A DNA stretch of 27,770 bases from JADJQU01 sp035490315 (GTDB lineage: Bacteria; Planctomycetota; UBA1135; GCA-002686595): the NCBI GenBank assembly GCA_035490315.1, contig DATHET010000245.1, positions 1-27,770 of the forward strand. Direction: 5' to 3'. The notes beneath the pieces are model-generated. The model was not told the DNA's origin. It did not search any database and saw only the letters and a program-made list of their open reading frames with translations. The position numbers and the translations under genes were made by a program. This document shows, piece by piece, positions 15,904 through 23,862 of this stretch; the stretch's first letter is position 1, and the number at the start of each line of letters is the position of its first letter.

Positions 15904-17427
15904 CTACGGCGGCGTGATGCGCTCGTAGATGATGTAGTCCTGTTCCCACCAGTCGGGCAGCTCGGCGATGTTGGGCTCGAGCTTGTCCAGCCCGGTCTTG
16001 TTGAACTCGTTGAAGCGCCGGATCGGCCGGTACTTCGCCGCCAGGGCGAGGTCATTGAGTCGGAAGGGTTCCAGCCGATTGCGGCGCACGACCAGGATCG
16101 CGTAGTCCGGCAGGTACTTGCGGATCTGGTCGACCTGGCGCGGCTCGGACAAGGCTTCGGGCCACACCAGTCCCATGGAGTCGAGGATGCGGGCGTTCGT
16201 GTACCAGCCGATTGCGCCGATGTCGGAAGCGAGGATCGTGGGCTGGCGCTCCGAGGTGCGCGCTTCTTTCGCCCACTGCTCGAATCGCTCGTAGACCAGC
16301 GGGGTCACCTTGTCGGCGCGGATCATGGGGAAGATCGCGACCGCCGCCAGCGATGCGGCGCAGCCCGCGAGAGTCCATAGACGCACACCCTCGGACGGGA
16401 CGAGCCGCAGCTTCGCGAATCCGATCCAGCGCGCGATCTGCTCCGAGCCCATTCCGAGCCACGCGACCCAGGCCACGTGCGGAGCGTAGAAATACCAGCC
16501 CCAGGTCTTCGGCTGCACGATCAGGTAGGCGGCCACGATGGAGCTCGCGAACATCGCGAAGGGCAGGAGCTTCGAGCGCCGCCAGAGCATCGTCAATCCG
16601 CCGATCACGACCAGCACCAGCAGCATGCGCATCGGCTGCGAGGCACCGAAGGCCTGGGCCAGGATGTCCGGTATGCGCGAAAATCCCTTGTGTTGCTCGC
16701 CGCTGTGCGTCGCGGCCTTGGCCACGACCGACTGTGAGATGGGGCTGCCGAAATACCAGGTCAAGGCACCGGCCGAGATGGCTCCGATGATCGCGATGGG
16801 AATCACGAAGCGCACGAGCGATGCTCGCTTCCAGATCGTGTAGACGGCGAGGGTCAGTACCAGCAGCACGCATTCCGGCCGCAGGGTGCAGGCCAATCCG
16901 CTCGCGACTCCGGCGGCGATCATGCGTCCATCGGTGGCGAAACGAACCGCAAGCAGGGCGCAGAGCACGACTGCCGGTTGCTCCATCCCGCCCGCGGAAA
17001 CCCGCGCGATCTGCGGAATGGCAATGAAGGCCATCACGGCGAGCAGCGAGGACACGTAGCGCCGATCCAGCAGCTGGATCAGGACCACCGCCGAGATCGC
17101 GTCGCAAAGGAAATTGATCGCGAGCGAAGTGCCGATCATCGGCAGGCCGAGCGCGTGAAAGCCCGCCAGCAGCACCGTGTAACCCGGCGTCGTCGTGCCC
17201 AGGATCGGCTCCCAGGCCGCGCCCGGGTTGTAGACCATGCCCAGGCCCCGGGCGAGATTGCGCGCGTAGCGGTACGTGATGAACGCGTCGTCGTAGATCG
17301 GAAAGGCCCGCGCGGCGATCAAGCGACCGATCACCACGGTCAACGCGAGAAGAATCATCTCGAGGCGCGAAAGCCGCGGCTCGCCGTCCGACTCGAGATC
17401 GCGCGCTTGCGTCGGCAGGCTCATCAT
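15904..17427 (-). CDS. GT-C-like membrane glycosyltransferase
   Basis: A 507-residue integral membrane protein with roughly ten hydrophobic helices and a soluble C-terminal part (from about residue 385). After the first helix comes FPIYDDAFITYRYARNLARG (42-61) and MVYNPGAAWEP. The paired acidic residues D46-D47 in the first extracytoplasmic loop and this wording resemble GT-C-fold glycosyltransferases that use lipid-linked sugars, such as arabinofuranosyl- or mannosyltransferase-like proteins. It probably adds a sugar on the outer face of the inner membrane; donor and acceptor are unknown. The start is ATG at 17427 or the adjacent ATG at 17424. It is the first gene of a two-gene unit with nnrE, a pairing that does not suggest a shared pathway. 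Confidence 0.7.
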   Translation of the reverse strand: MMSLPTQARDLESDGEPRLSRLEMILLALTVVIGRLIAARAFPIYDDAFITYRYARNLARGLGMVYNPGAAWEPILGTTTPGYTVLLAGFHALGLPMIGTSLAINFLCDAISAVVLIQLLDRRYVSSLLAVMAFIAIPQIARVSAGGMEQPAVVLCALLAVRFATDGRMIAAGVASGLACTLRPECVLLVLTLAVYTIWKRASLVRFVIPIAIIGAISAGALTWYFGSPISQSVVAKAATHSGEQHKGFSRIPDILAQAFGASQPMRMLLVLVVIGGLTMLWRRSKLLPFAMFASSIVAAYLIVQPKTWGWYFYAPHVAWVAWLGMGSEQIARWIGFAKLRLVPSEGVRLWTLAGCAASLAAVAIFPMIRADKVTPLVYERFEQWAKEARTSERQPTILASDIGAIGWYTNARILDSMGLVWPEALSEPRQVDQIRKYLPDYAILVVRRNRLEPFRLNDLALAAKYRPIRRFNEFNKTGLDKLEPNIAELPDWWEQDYIIYERITPP

Positions 17428-17606
17428 CGGCCTGGCTTGGACAGGCGATCGCGCATCCAGGACTTCATGCCGCTTGGGGTGTGGGAATCGAGCGCCTTCC
17501 GCTCACGCTGCACCGCAGCATACGCCGCGGGCCATCCGGGGAGTACGCCGAAGGGATGGCGCAGTGTCCCCTTCGGATCGGCGGGCCGCGCTCCTTGAGC
17601 GCGAAG

Positions 17607-17640
17607 TCGGCCGTGCGGAGGATGGGCTCCGCACGGCCGA
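17607..17640 (-). terminator. Perfect 14-base-pair stem-loop
   Basis: TCGGCCGTGCGGAG (17607-17620) and CTCCGCACGGCCGA (17627-17640) form a perfect stem with loop GATGGG, 27 bases after the htrA-like stop codon. There is no T-tract on the minus strand. It probably ends the protease transcript or protects its 3' end. Confidence 0.6.
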
Positions 17641-17667
17641 TTTGGGGCCGACAACCGCGCTGGCGGA

Positions 17668-18810
17668 TCAGTCCGTGATCTCGCGCAGCTTGACCGGGAA
17701 GCTGAGCAGCTTCGAGCCGCGGCGCACGCCGAGCGTCACGACGTCTCCGATCGAGCGCTGGTCGAGCAGATCGAAGAGATCCTCGACCTTTTCGATCGGT
17801 TTCCCGTCGAGCGACACGATCAGGTCGAGCTCCAGCGAGCCGTCGTCGTATTTCAAGGCCGGGTGCAGTCCCGCTTCCTTGGCCGCGCCGCCGGCGACGA
17901 CGTCCGCCACGATCACGCCCTTGAGACCCAGTTGCTGGGCCTGGTAGTTCGAGACGTAGTTGATCCCCAGGCCCGGCCGCGTCACCAGGCCGTGCGAGAT
18001 CAACTGCGGGATGATGCGCGCGACGTTGTCGACCGGGACGGCGAAGCCGATTCCGGCGTAGGCGCCCGAGGGGCTGACGATCGCCGTGTTGATGCCGATC
18101 AGGCGGCCGGCGCTGTCGAGCAGCGGCCCGCCCGAGTTGCCTGGATTGATCGCGGCATCGGTCTGGATCACCTCGCTGATCTTGTGATCGGATTCCGAGC
18201 GGATCTCGCGGCCGAGACCGCTGATGATGCCGGTCGTCAGGGTCTGGTCGAGCCCGAAGGGATTGCCGATCGCGAACACCTTCTGACCCACGGCGAGACC
18301 CGACGACGTGCCGACGGCGAGCGGGCTGAGCCGCGAGCGCGGCGCTTCGATGTGCAGCACCGCGAGATCCTGATTCGGAGCTCTGCCGACGACGCTCGCA
18401 TCCCATTCCGATCTGTCGGACAAGGTCACCTTGAACTTGGTGCCGTTGTTGATCACGTGGAAATTGGTCACCACGTTGCCGCGGTCGTCCCAGATGAAAC
18501 CGGAGCCGGTGCCCTGGGGAACTTCCGTGGCCGACATGCGGAAGCCGTTGCTGACGAAAGCCATGTTGGTGACGTTCACCACGGCTGGCGAGGCGCGCTT
18601 GAACAACGCGATGGTCGAGCGCTCGTCGACGTCGAGATCGTCGCGCAGGGCGACGTCGCTCGCGGTTCGGCTCGGGCGCGCATTGCTCTGGCCGGAGCTG
18701 CTCTCGGCGAGTCGCCAGACGGACAGCCCGGCGAGACCTGCGACGCAAAGGACCGCGGTGAGCGCGCGGCCGGCCCTGGATTCATTCAATCGATGGATCG
18801 ACATGAGCAT
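17668..18810 (-). CDS. HtrA/DegP-like serine protease with PDZ domain
   Basis: A 380-residue periplasmic, membrane-anchored serine protease. An N-terminal hydrophobic segment (about 16-33) is a signal anchor; the trypsin-like domain spans about 65-265 and a single PDZ domain about 275-375. The catalytic triad is complete: H118 (VTNFHVI), D148 (NQDLAVL) and S226 (NPGNSGGPLL). TGSGFIWDD and AIGNPFGLDQTLTTGIISG are typical of the DegS/HtrA branch. Likely role: quality control or regulated cleavage of envelope proteins. The start at 18810 has AGGGG about eight bases upstream; an in-frame ATG at 18804 is the alternative. A perfect hairpin follows the stop. The small helical lipoprotein gene lies upstream on the same strand with its own hairpin between. 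Confidence 0.93.
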   Translation of the reverse strand: MLMSIHRLNESRAGRALTAVLCVAGLAGLSVWRLAESSSGQSNARPSRTASDVALRDDLDVDERSTIALFKRASPAVVNVTNMAFVSNGFRMSATEVPQGTGSGFIWDDRGNVVTNFHVINNGTKFKVTLSDRSEWDASVVGRAPNQDLAVLHIEAPRSRLSPLAVGTSSGLAVGQKVFAIGNPFGLDQTLTTGIISGLGREIRSESDHKISEVIQTDAAINPGNSGGPLLDSAGRLIGINTAIVSPSGAYAGIGFAVPVDNVARIIPQLISHGLVTRPGLGINYVSNYQAQQLGLKGVIVADVVAGGAAKEAGLHPALKYDDGSLELDLIVSLDGKPIEKVEDLFDLLDQRSIGDVVTLGVRRGSKLLSFPVKLREITD

Positions 18811-18895
18811 GGTTGGACCCCTACAGGCGATCGTTCAAGTCCACCCGATGGTCTGGGGACATGGACCGTCGAGCGACAGATTCGCTTACGGACCA

Positions 18896-18921
18896 CGGGC
18901 GGAGGTGTGAGCCTCCGCCCG
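18896..18921 (-). terminator. Stem-loop after lipoprotein gene
   Basis: CGGGCGGAGG (18896-18905) pairs perfectly with CCTCCGCCCG (18912-18921) around loop TGTGAG, 21 bases after the lipoprotein stop. No T-tract follows. It separates the lipoprotein and htrA-like genes. Confidence 0.5.
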
Positions 18922-18942
18922 GTAAGGCCGGGTCGGCCCTGC

Positions 18943-19332
18943 TCAGCTCATCAGGTCGTGCCAGGCCTGCTTCGCGGCGTCGAGGGCCTCGCGGGCTTCC
19001 CGCTTGAGGTCTTCGACCTTCTCCGGCGCGGCGGCCTTGGCGTCGTTCAGCTTCTGCTTCGCCAGGGCCATCTTCTCGTCGAAGGTGTCCTTGAGCGACT
19101 GGAGCTTTGCCTTCGCCTCGGGCTTGGCGTCGGCGATCTTGGCCTTGACCTGCTCGGACTTCTCGGCGACCTCCTTGGTCAGCGCGTCCCAGCCCTCGGC
19201 CACGCCGTCGGCGATCTGCGAGGCGCCTTGCTTCATCTTGTCGACGGCCCCGTCCTTGGACGGTTCCTTGTTGCATGCGCTCAGGGACAGTGCAATCAGC
19301 GCCAGGACGATCAGGTGAGTTCTTGTCGACAT
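18943..19332 (-). CDS. Small helical lipoprotein
   Basis: A 129-residue lipoprotein. The signal sequence is LIVLALIALSLSAC with the lipobox LSAC and the lipidated cysteine at residue 20. The mature part is almost entirely amphipathic helix rich in Ala, Lys, Glu and Asp, with roughly 11-residue periodicity (such as KSEQVKAKIADAKPEAKAKL and DEKMALAKQKLNDAKAA), recalling apolipoprotein-like or coiled-coil envelope proteins. No catalytic motif. It may tether or space the outer membrane, or bind lipid; both are guesses. The start ATG at 19332 follows a weak AAGGTTAAGAAGC. The longer open frame running upstream is antisense to the glutaminase gene and is not real. Confidence 0.8.
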   Translation of the reverse strand: MSTRTHLIVLALIALSLSACNKEPSKDGAVDKMKQGASQIADGVAEGWDALTKEVAEKSEQVKAKIADAKPEAKAKLQSLKDTFDEKMALAKQKLNDAKAAAPEKVEDLKREAREALDAAKQAWHDLMS

Positions 19333-19364
19333 GCTTCTTAACCTTTTGATGAGTTCGATCTCGA

Positions 19365-19388
19365 GCACGATCCTCGGTCCGATCGTGC
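19365..19388. promoter_or_regulatory. Candidate operator inverted repeat
   Basis: GCACGATC (19365-19372) and GATCGTGC (19381-19388) form a perfect inverted repeat with an eight-base spacer, in the 111-base divergent gap between the lipoprotein and glutaminase genes. Its placement fits a regulator binding site or a promoter-proximal stem-loop. Confidence 0.4.
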
Positions 19389-19443
19389 GAATGGGGCAAC
19401 ATCCTGCGGACGACGCCGAGCGAACACAAGCACGGCTCGCGCG

Positions 19444-20052
19444 ATGATCCTTTTGATCGACAACTACGACTCCTTCACCTGGAATCTGGTCCAGGCCCTG
19501 GCCAGCCTGGGCGCGGAGGTCTGCGTCCAGCGCAACGATGCCCTGGACGTTTCCGCGCTGCTTGCGCTCGGCGCCTCGGCCGTGGTGCTCAGCCCCGGGC
19601 CGGGCCGCCCCGAGGCGGCGGGAGTGTGCCCGGAGCTCCTGCGGCGCCTGCCCGATTCGATGCCCTTGCTCGGCGTGTGCCTGGGTCACCAGGCCCTGGT
19701 CCAGCAGTACGGCGGCCGGATCGAGGTCGATCCCGTACCGGTCCACGGGAAGGCGACCCTGGTGCACCACGACGGCGGCGCCCTGTACCGCGACCTGCCC
19801 GATCCCTTCGCCGCGGGCCGCTACCACTCGCTGCACACGCGCCGCGAAGGACTTCCGCGCGAATTGGAGCTCGCGGCCTGGACGAGCGAGGGCCTGGTCA
19901 TGGGCGTGCGCCACCGCGAGCTGCCGCGGCACGGCGTCCAGTTCCATCCGGAATCGATCCTCACGCCGGAGGGCATTCGATTGCTGGCGGCCTTCCTCGC
20001 GCTGTCGGGCGACGCGCATGAGGCGCGCAGCGCGGGACACCAGGCTCAGTAG
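19444..20052 (+). CDS. pabA: Glutaminase subunit PabA/TrpG
   Basis: A 202-residue class I glutamine amidotransferase that passes ammonia to the chorismate-using subunit of aminodeoxychorismate synthase (folate) or anthranilate synthase (tryptophan). The start ILLIDNYDSFTWNLVQ and LSPGPGRPEAAG are diagnostic. The catalytic triad is C79 (GVCLGHQ), H168 and E170 (VQFHPES). PabA and TrpG cannot be separated from sequence alone, and one protein often serves both; no pabB or trpE is adjacent. The gene is the only plus-strand gene in its stretch, and its stop overlaps the convergent panB stop by seven bases. Confidence 0.88.
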   Translation: MILLIDNYDSFTWNLVQALASLGAEVCVQRNDALDVSALLALGASAVVLSPGPGRPEAAGVCPELLRRLPDSMPLLGVCLGHQALVQQYGGRIEVDPVPVHGKATLVHHDGGALYRDLPDPFAAGRYHSLHTRREGLPRELELAAWTSEGLVMGVRHRELPRHGVQFHPESILTPEGIRLLAAFLALSGDAHEARSAGHQAQ

Positions 20053-20879
20053 CTTTCGTCGGGCGAGGGGAACTCGCCCGCGCGCACGTCCTTAGCGTAG
20101 CGCTCGAAGGCCGACTGCATCTCGCGGCCCAGCTCGGCGTAGCGGCGCACGAAGCGCGGATGGAAACGCGTGTAGATCCCGAGCAGATCGTGCGAGACCA
20201 GGATCTGCCCATCGCAGCCCGGACCGGCACCGATGCCGATCACCGGCACGCGCGCCGCGGAAGAGATCTCGCGCGCCAGCTCCGCGGGCACTTTCTCGAT
20301 CACGATCGCGAACACGCCGGCTTCCTCGAGCGCGCGCGCGTCGCGGCGCAGCTCGTCGGCTTCTTCCGGCTCGGTCGCGCGCACCTGGTAGGTCCCGAAC
20401 TTGTGGATCGATTGCGGAGTCAGCCCGAGGTGGCCCATCACCGGAATCCCGACGTCGACGATGCGGCGGATCGTCGGGCAGATGTTCTTGCCGCCTTCCA
20501 GTTTCACGGCTTCGACCGAAGATTCCTTGATCATGCGGCCGGCGTTGCGCAGGGCCTCGTCGGGGTTCACCTGGTAGGACATGAAGGGCATGTCGGCGAC
20601 CACCAGCGCGCGCTCGACGCCGCGCGCGACCACCGCGGAGTGGTAGAGCATCTGCTCCATCGTCACCGGGATCGTGGTCTCGAATCCTTGCACGACCATG
20701 CCCGCCGAATCGCCGACCAGGATCACGTCGATGCCCGCCTGGTCGATCAGCTCGGCCATCAGGAAGTCGTAGGCGGTCAGCGCGGTGATCACCTCGCCCG
20801 CGGCCTTCATCTGCAGCAGGCTGCGCGTGGTCACCTTGCGCGAACGCGCGCTCTTGGACGGGTCGGGCTGTGTCGACAT
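20046..20879 (-). CDS. panB: 3-Methyl-2-oxobutanoate hydroxymethyltransferase
   Basis: A 277-residue cytoplasmic enzyme that transfers a hydroxymethyl group from methylene-tetrahydrofolate to alpha-ketoisovalerate, the first committed step of pantothenate synthesis. Motifs: ITALTAYDFLMA (31-42), VILVGDSAGMV (52-62), VVADMPFMSY (93-102), VKLEGG (125-130), MGHLGLTPQ (148-156) and IGIGAGPGCDGQILV (214-228). Metal ligands by analogy with E. coli PanB are D57, D96 and E128; E195 matches the catalytic Glu. Full length for the family. The start ATG at 20879 lies 14 bases after the flavoprotein stop, so the two are probably co-transcribed. No panC or panD is in view. Confidence 0.96.
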   Translation of the reverse strand: MSTQPDPSKSARSRKVTTRSLLQMKAAGEVITALTAYDFLMAELIDQAGIDVILVGDSAGMVVQGFETTIPVTMEQMLYHSAVVARGVERALVVADMPFMSYQVNPDEALRNAGRMIKESSVEAVKLEGGKNICPTIRRIVDVGIPVMGHLGLTPQSIHKFGTYQVRATEPEEADELRRDARALEEAGVFAIVIEKVPAELAREISSAARVPVIGIGAGPGCDGQILVSHDLLGIYTRFHPRFVRRYAELGREMQSAFERYAKDVRAGEFPSPDESY

Positions 20880-20893
20880 GGGGCGAGTGTACC

Positions 20894-22555
20894 TCAGCGG
20901 ACGAGCCCAAGTTCCACCAGGGAAAGCGCGCTGTTCGCGCCGTCGAGCATCGCGGACATGATGCCTCCGGCCCAGCCCGCTCCCTCGCCGATCGGGAACA
21001 GATTGAGCCACCCGTTGGCGCGGCGCGTGCGCGGATCGCGCGGCAGGCGCAGGGGACCCGAGCTGCGCGATTCCAGGCCGACGAATTCGCCTGCGGCGCT
21101 CGCGAAGCCCGGGATCTGGCGCTCGAAATCGTAGAGCGCGCGCGTCAGCGCCGATCGCGCGGGCTCGGGCAGCAGCTGGTCGAGCCGCGCAGGCCTGGTG
21201 CCGAAGGTGTAGGTCGAGTGGCGCGTCTCGCGACCGAGCTTGCGATCCAGGAAGTCGGCGGCGCTCTGCGCGGGAGCCGTGAAGTCGCCTCCGCCCTCGC
21301 GGAAGAACAGCGCTTCCAATTCGCGCTGGAACTCGACGCCCGCGAAGGGGCCGCTGCCGAATTCCCGCGGCCCGAAGCTCGTCACCAGCGCCGCGGTCGC
21401 CCAGGCGGAGCTGTGCTTGGAGTTCGACATTCCATTGGTGCACAGCAATCCGTTCTCGTTCACGCTGGCGACGATCCGCCCGCCCGGGCACATGCAGAAC
21501 GAGAAGGCCGCGGGTGTCAGGTCGTCGGCCTTGCGCAGCAGGTTGTAGCTCGCCGGACCGAGGGCATCGGCCGCCGGACCGATTCCATAGCGGCCGCGCG
21601 TGATCAATTCCTGGGGATGCTCGATGCGCAGGCCGAGCTGGAATGGCTTGGCTTCGAATTCGACGCCCGCCGCGGCGAGCATCGCGGACGTGTCGCGGGC
21701 ACTGTGGCCGGTGGCGAGGAACAGTGCATCGGCGGGGATTTCGCCGCGCGTCGTTTTCAGCGCGCGCACCCGCCTGGGATCGCCGTCGGCGAAGACCAGA
21801 CCGTCGAAGCGCGTGTCGAACAGGAATTCGACTCCGCGTGCGATCAGTCGCTCGCGCAGCACGGGAAGGATGCGGTGCAGGCGGTCGGTGCCGATGTGGG
21901 CCAGGCTGTCGTACACGATGCTCGGCGGCGCGCCGGCGGAGACGAGTTCCTCGAGCAGCGGCACTTCGAGGGGATCGTCGACGCGGGTGTAGATCTTCCC
22001 GTCGGAATACGTCCCCGCTCCGCCCTCGCCGAACAAGAGATTGCGCTCGGGGTCGGGGATGCGCGACTGGTGGAAGCGCGCCACGGCTCGCGCGCGTTCC
22101 TGCAGCATCGGCCCGCGCTCGATCAGGGTCGTGCGCACGCCGTTGGCGGACAGCACCCAGGCCGCGAACAATCCCGCCGGCCCGCTGCCGACCACCACGG
22201 CGCGCATTCCGCCGGGCTGCGACAGGCTCGGATGGGGACGCGGGTGGATCAGGCTCGTCTGGGCCGGCGCTAGCTTGAGCGTGCCGTGCTTCATCAGGCG
22301 CGCCATGGCGCGCGTGCGCGTGCGCGCATCGAGCGTGACGTCGACGTGGCAGACGAACTCAGGGATCGAGTCGCGGTTGCGCCGGCGAGCGTCGAGCGCC
22401 TTGCGAACGATGCGCAGGCCGCGGATCGACTGGGCCTCCAGGCCCAACTCGAGCGCTGCGCGACCCAGCAGTGCGGACTCCGCTTCGAGCGGCGCGAGCC
22501 GCAGATTGAACAGACGCCAGGTGGCGGACGCTTGCGGAGTCGAAGTCGAGTTCAT
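20894..22555 (-). CDS. COG2509-like FAD-dependent dehydrogenase
   Basis: A 553-residue flavoprotein with no signal peptide. An N-terminal domain of about 110 residues (with VCHVDVTLDARTRTRA) precedes an FAD-binding Rossmann motif, VVVGSGPAGLFAAWVLSANG (120-139). Further signatures are LLFGEGGAGTYSDGKIYTR (173-191), FLATGHSARDT and FSFCMCPGGRIV, which together mark the 'uncharacterized FAD-dependent dehydrogenase' family (COG2509). The substrate is unknown for the family. The ATG at 22555 is backed by AGAGG seven bases upstream. It precedes panB by 14 bases and is divergent from the methyltransferase gene. Confidence 0.88.
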   Translation of the reverse strand: MNSTSTPQASATWRLFNLRLAPLEAESALLGRAALELGLEAQSIRGLRIVRKALDARRRNRDSIPEFVCHVDVTLDARTRTRAMARLMKHGTLKLAPAQTSLIHPRPHPSLSQPGGMRAVVVGSGPAGLFAAWVLSANGVRTTLIERGPMLQERARAVARFHQSRIPDPERNLLFGEGGAGTYSDGKIYTRVDDPLEVPLLEELVSAGAPPSIVYDSLAHIGTDRLHRILPVLRERLIARGVEFLFDTRFDGLVFADGDPRRVRALKTTRGEIPADALFLATGHSARDTSAMLAAAGVEFEAKPFQLGLRIEHPQELITRGRYGIGPAADALGPASYNLLRKADDLTPAAFSFCMCPGGRIVASVNENGLLCTNGMSNSKHSSAWATAALVTSFGPREFGSGPFAGVEFQRELEALFFREGGGDFTAPAQSAADFLDRKLGRETRHSTYTFGTRPARLDQLLPEPARSALTRALYDFERQIPGFASAAGEFVGLESRSSGPLRLPRDPRTRRANGWLNLFPIGEGAGWAGGIMSAMLDGANSALSLVELGLVR

Positions 22556-22653
22556 GGCGGAGCCTCTTGTGGCCCAGATGCCTTGGGGGACCCGCGCGGG
22601 GCCGGAATTGTCAGCGTACTTCCTCCCTTGGACACTAGCATCTGCCGCTCTTC

Positions 22654-22658
22654 AGGAG
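22654..22658 (+). promoter_or_regulatory. Ribosome-binding site deciding a TTG start
   Basis: AGGAG lies seven bases before TTG at 22666. Strong Shine-Dalgarno sites are scarce in this window, so this one fixes the start of the methyltransferase gene at a TTG codon. Confidence 0.75.
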
Positions 22659-22665
22659 TCCCCGC

Positions 22666-23862
22666 TTGAGTCCGCTCTACAACACTTCGCGCGATGATCT
22701 CGCGCCGCTCTGGCCCGAGTTCAAGCTCGACATCGAGCGCATCAGCGTGGTGGACGCCGCCGACGCGGGCCAGGATCGGCCGTGCCTGAAGCGCGTCGCG
22801 GGCGACGTGTTGATCGCGCAGGTCGGCTACAGCCCCGACGTCGCGACGGCGGTGCGCACGTACCAGAAGCGCGGTGATTCCGCCCTCGCGCCGGACGGGA
22901 CCGCGATGCTGTTCCTGAAGGACCCGCGGCCCGACGCGGAGATCGTGCGCTGGCGCAACGCCCTGTGGCCCTGGCTGCAGGTCACGGCCCACGTGCGGCT
23001 CACGCCGGGCAAGGCGGTGATCGAAACACTAGGCGGCAGCGAGACCAAGCCGGTCGCGATCCAGAAGAACGGGCATCTCCTGGTCGCGCGACGCCGCGAG
23101 CAGGTGCTCTCGCCCGCGATCACGGTGAGCAAGTTCGACAAGAACAGCGGCGGATGGAATCCGACAGCGGGCTCGCGCGGCTGGGGGCATTACCGCTGGG
23201 GGCGCCATTTTGTCGGCAGGTTCGCGCCGGTGCGTGCGGGAGCGCGCGTGCTCGATTTCGGCTGCGGAGCGGGCTGGTGCGGCATCGAGGCCGCGCTCAC
23301 TTCACCGGGCTCGAGCCTCGCCCTCTTCGATCCGTCGCCGGACCTGGCCGAGGGCGCGGGAGCCAACGCCCGCGCGGCCGGCATCCAGAACGTCTCGGTG
23401 CGCACGGGTTTCGGCGAATCGCCGCCCTTTCCGGCCGCGGGCGAGCCGCGCTTCGATCACGTGATCAGCTCGGGCGTGGTCAGCTTCTCGCCGGATTTCC
23501 CGCGCTGGTTCGACGGGCTCGCGTCGACTCTGGCGCCGGGCGGGACGCTGGTGATCGGCGACTTGAACCGCGAATCGAAGGGCATGCGCTCGCGTCGAGC
23601 GCGCAAGCTCTTGCTCGTCGCGCGCGAGATGAACGCGTTGACGCGCGACGAGGCGCGGACCCAACTGGAAAGCCGCGGCTTCAAGTTCGTCAAGGCCGCG
23701 GGCTATCAGTTGACTTCACCCTGGCCCGAAGCGATGCACGTCTCGGACCACAAGCTGGGCGGCCTGCTTTCGCCCCTGATCCTCGCGCTCAACAAGCTCT
23801 CCGCAGGCGACGGCAACCCGGAGCGCTTCGACAGCTGGGTGATGCAGCTCAGCGCGCCTTAG
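22666..23862 (+). CDS. SAM-dependent methyltransferase with N-terminal extension
   Basis: A 398-residue cytoplasmic protein. The C-terminal part (about 190-350) is a class I methyltransferase: motif I VLDFGCGAGWCGIEAAL (195-211), motif II around LALFDPSP, then FDHVISSGVVSFS and LAPGGTLVIGDLN. The first 165 residues form a separate domain I do not recognise, containing WPWLQVTAHVRLTPGKAVIE and SPAITVSKFDKNSGGW. Substrate unknown; small-molecule, lipid or quinone methylation are all possible. The start is TTG at 22666. The gene is divergent from the flavoprotein gene and its last 14 bases overlap the convergent thioredoxin-like gene. Confidence 0.8.
   Translation: MSPLYNTSRDDLAPLWPEFKLDIERISVVDAADAGQDRPCLKRVAGDVLIAQVGYSPDVATAVRTYQKRGDSALAPDGTAMLFLKDPRPDAEIVRWRNALWPWLQVTAHVRLTPGKAVIETLGGSETKPVAIQKNGHLLVARRREQVLSPAITVSKFDKNSGGWNPTAGSRGWGHYRWGRHFVGRFAPVRAGARVLDFGCGAGWCGIEAALTSPGSSLALFDPSPDLAEGAGANARAAGIQNVSVRTGFGESPPFPAAGEPRFDHVISSGVVSFSPDFPRWFDGLASTLAPGGTLVIGDLNRESKGMRSRRARKLLLVAREMNALTRDEARTQLESRGFKFVKAAGYQLTSPWPEAMHVSDHKLGGLLSPLILALNKLSAGDGNPERFDSWVMQLSAP

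Noticed and set aside
13968..15917. 649-residue open frame on the plus strand
   Set aside because: It runs antisense across the first selenoprotein gene and nnrE, which have strong family motifs; its own translation has low complexity.
17424..17654. Possible 76-residue gene between the membrane protein and htrA-like genes
   Set aside because: It has no ribosome-binding site or domain, and its start overlaps the downstream side of a strong hairpin; most likely intergenic.
20160..22273. Plus-strand open frames of 324 and 467 residues
   Set aside because: Both are antisense to panB and the COG2509-like flavoprotein, which are well supported by motifs.
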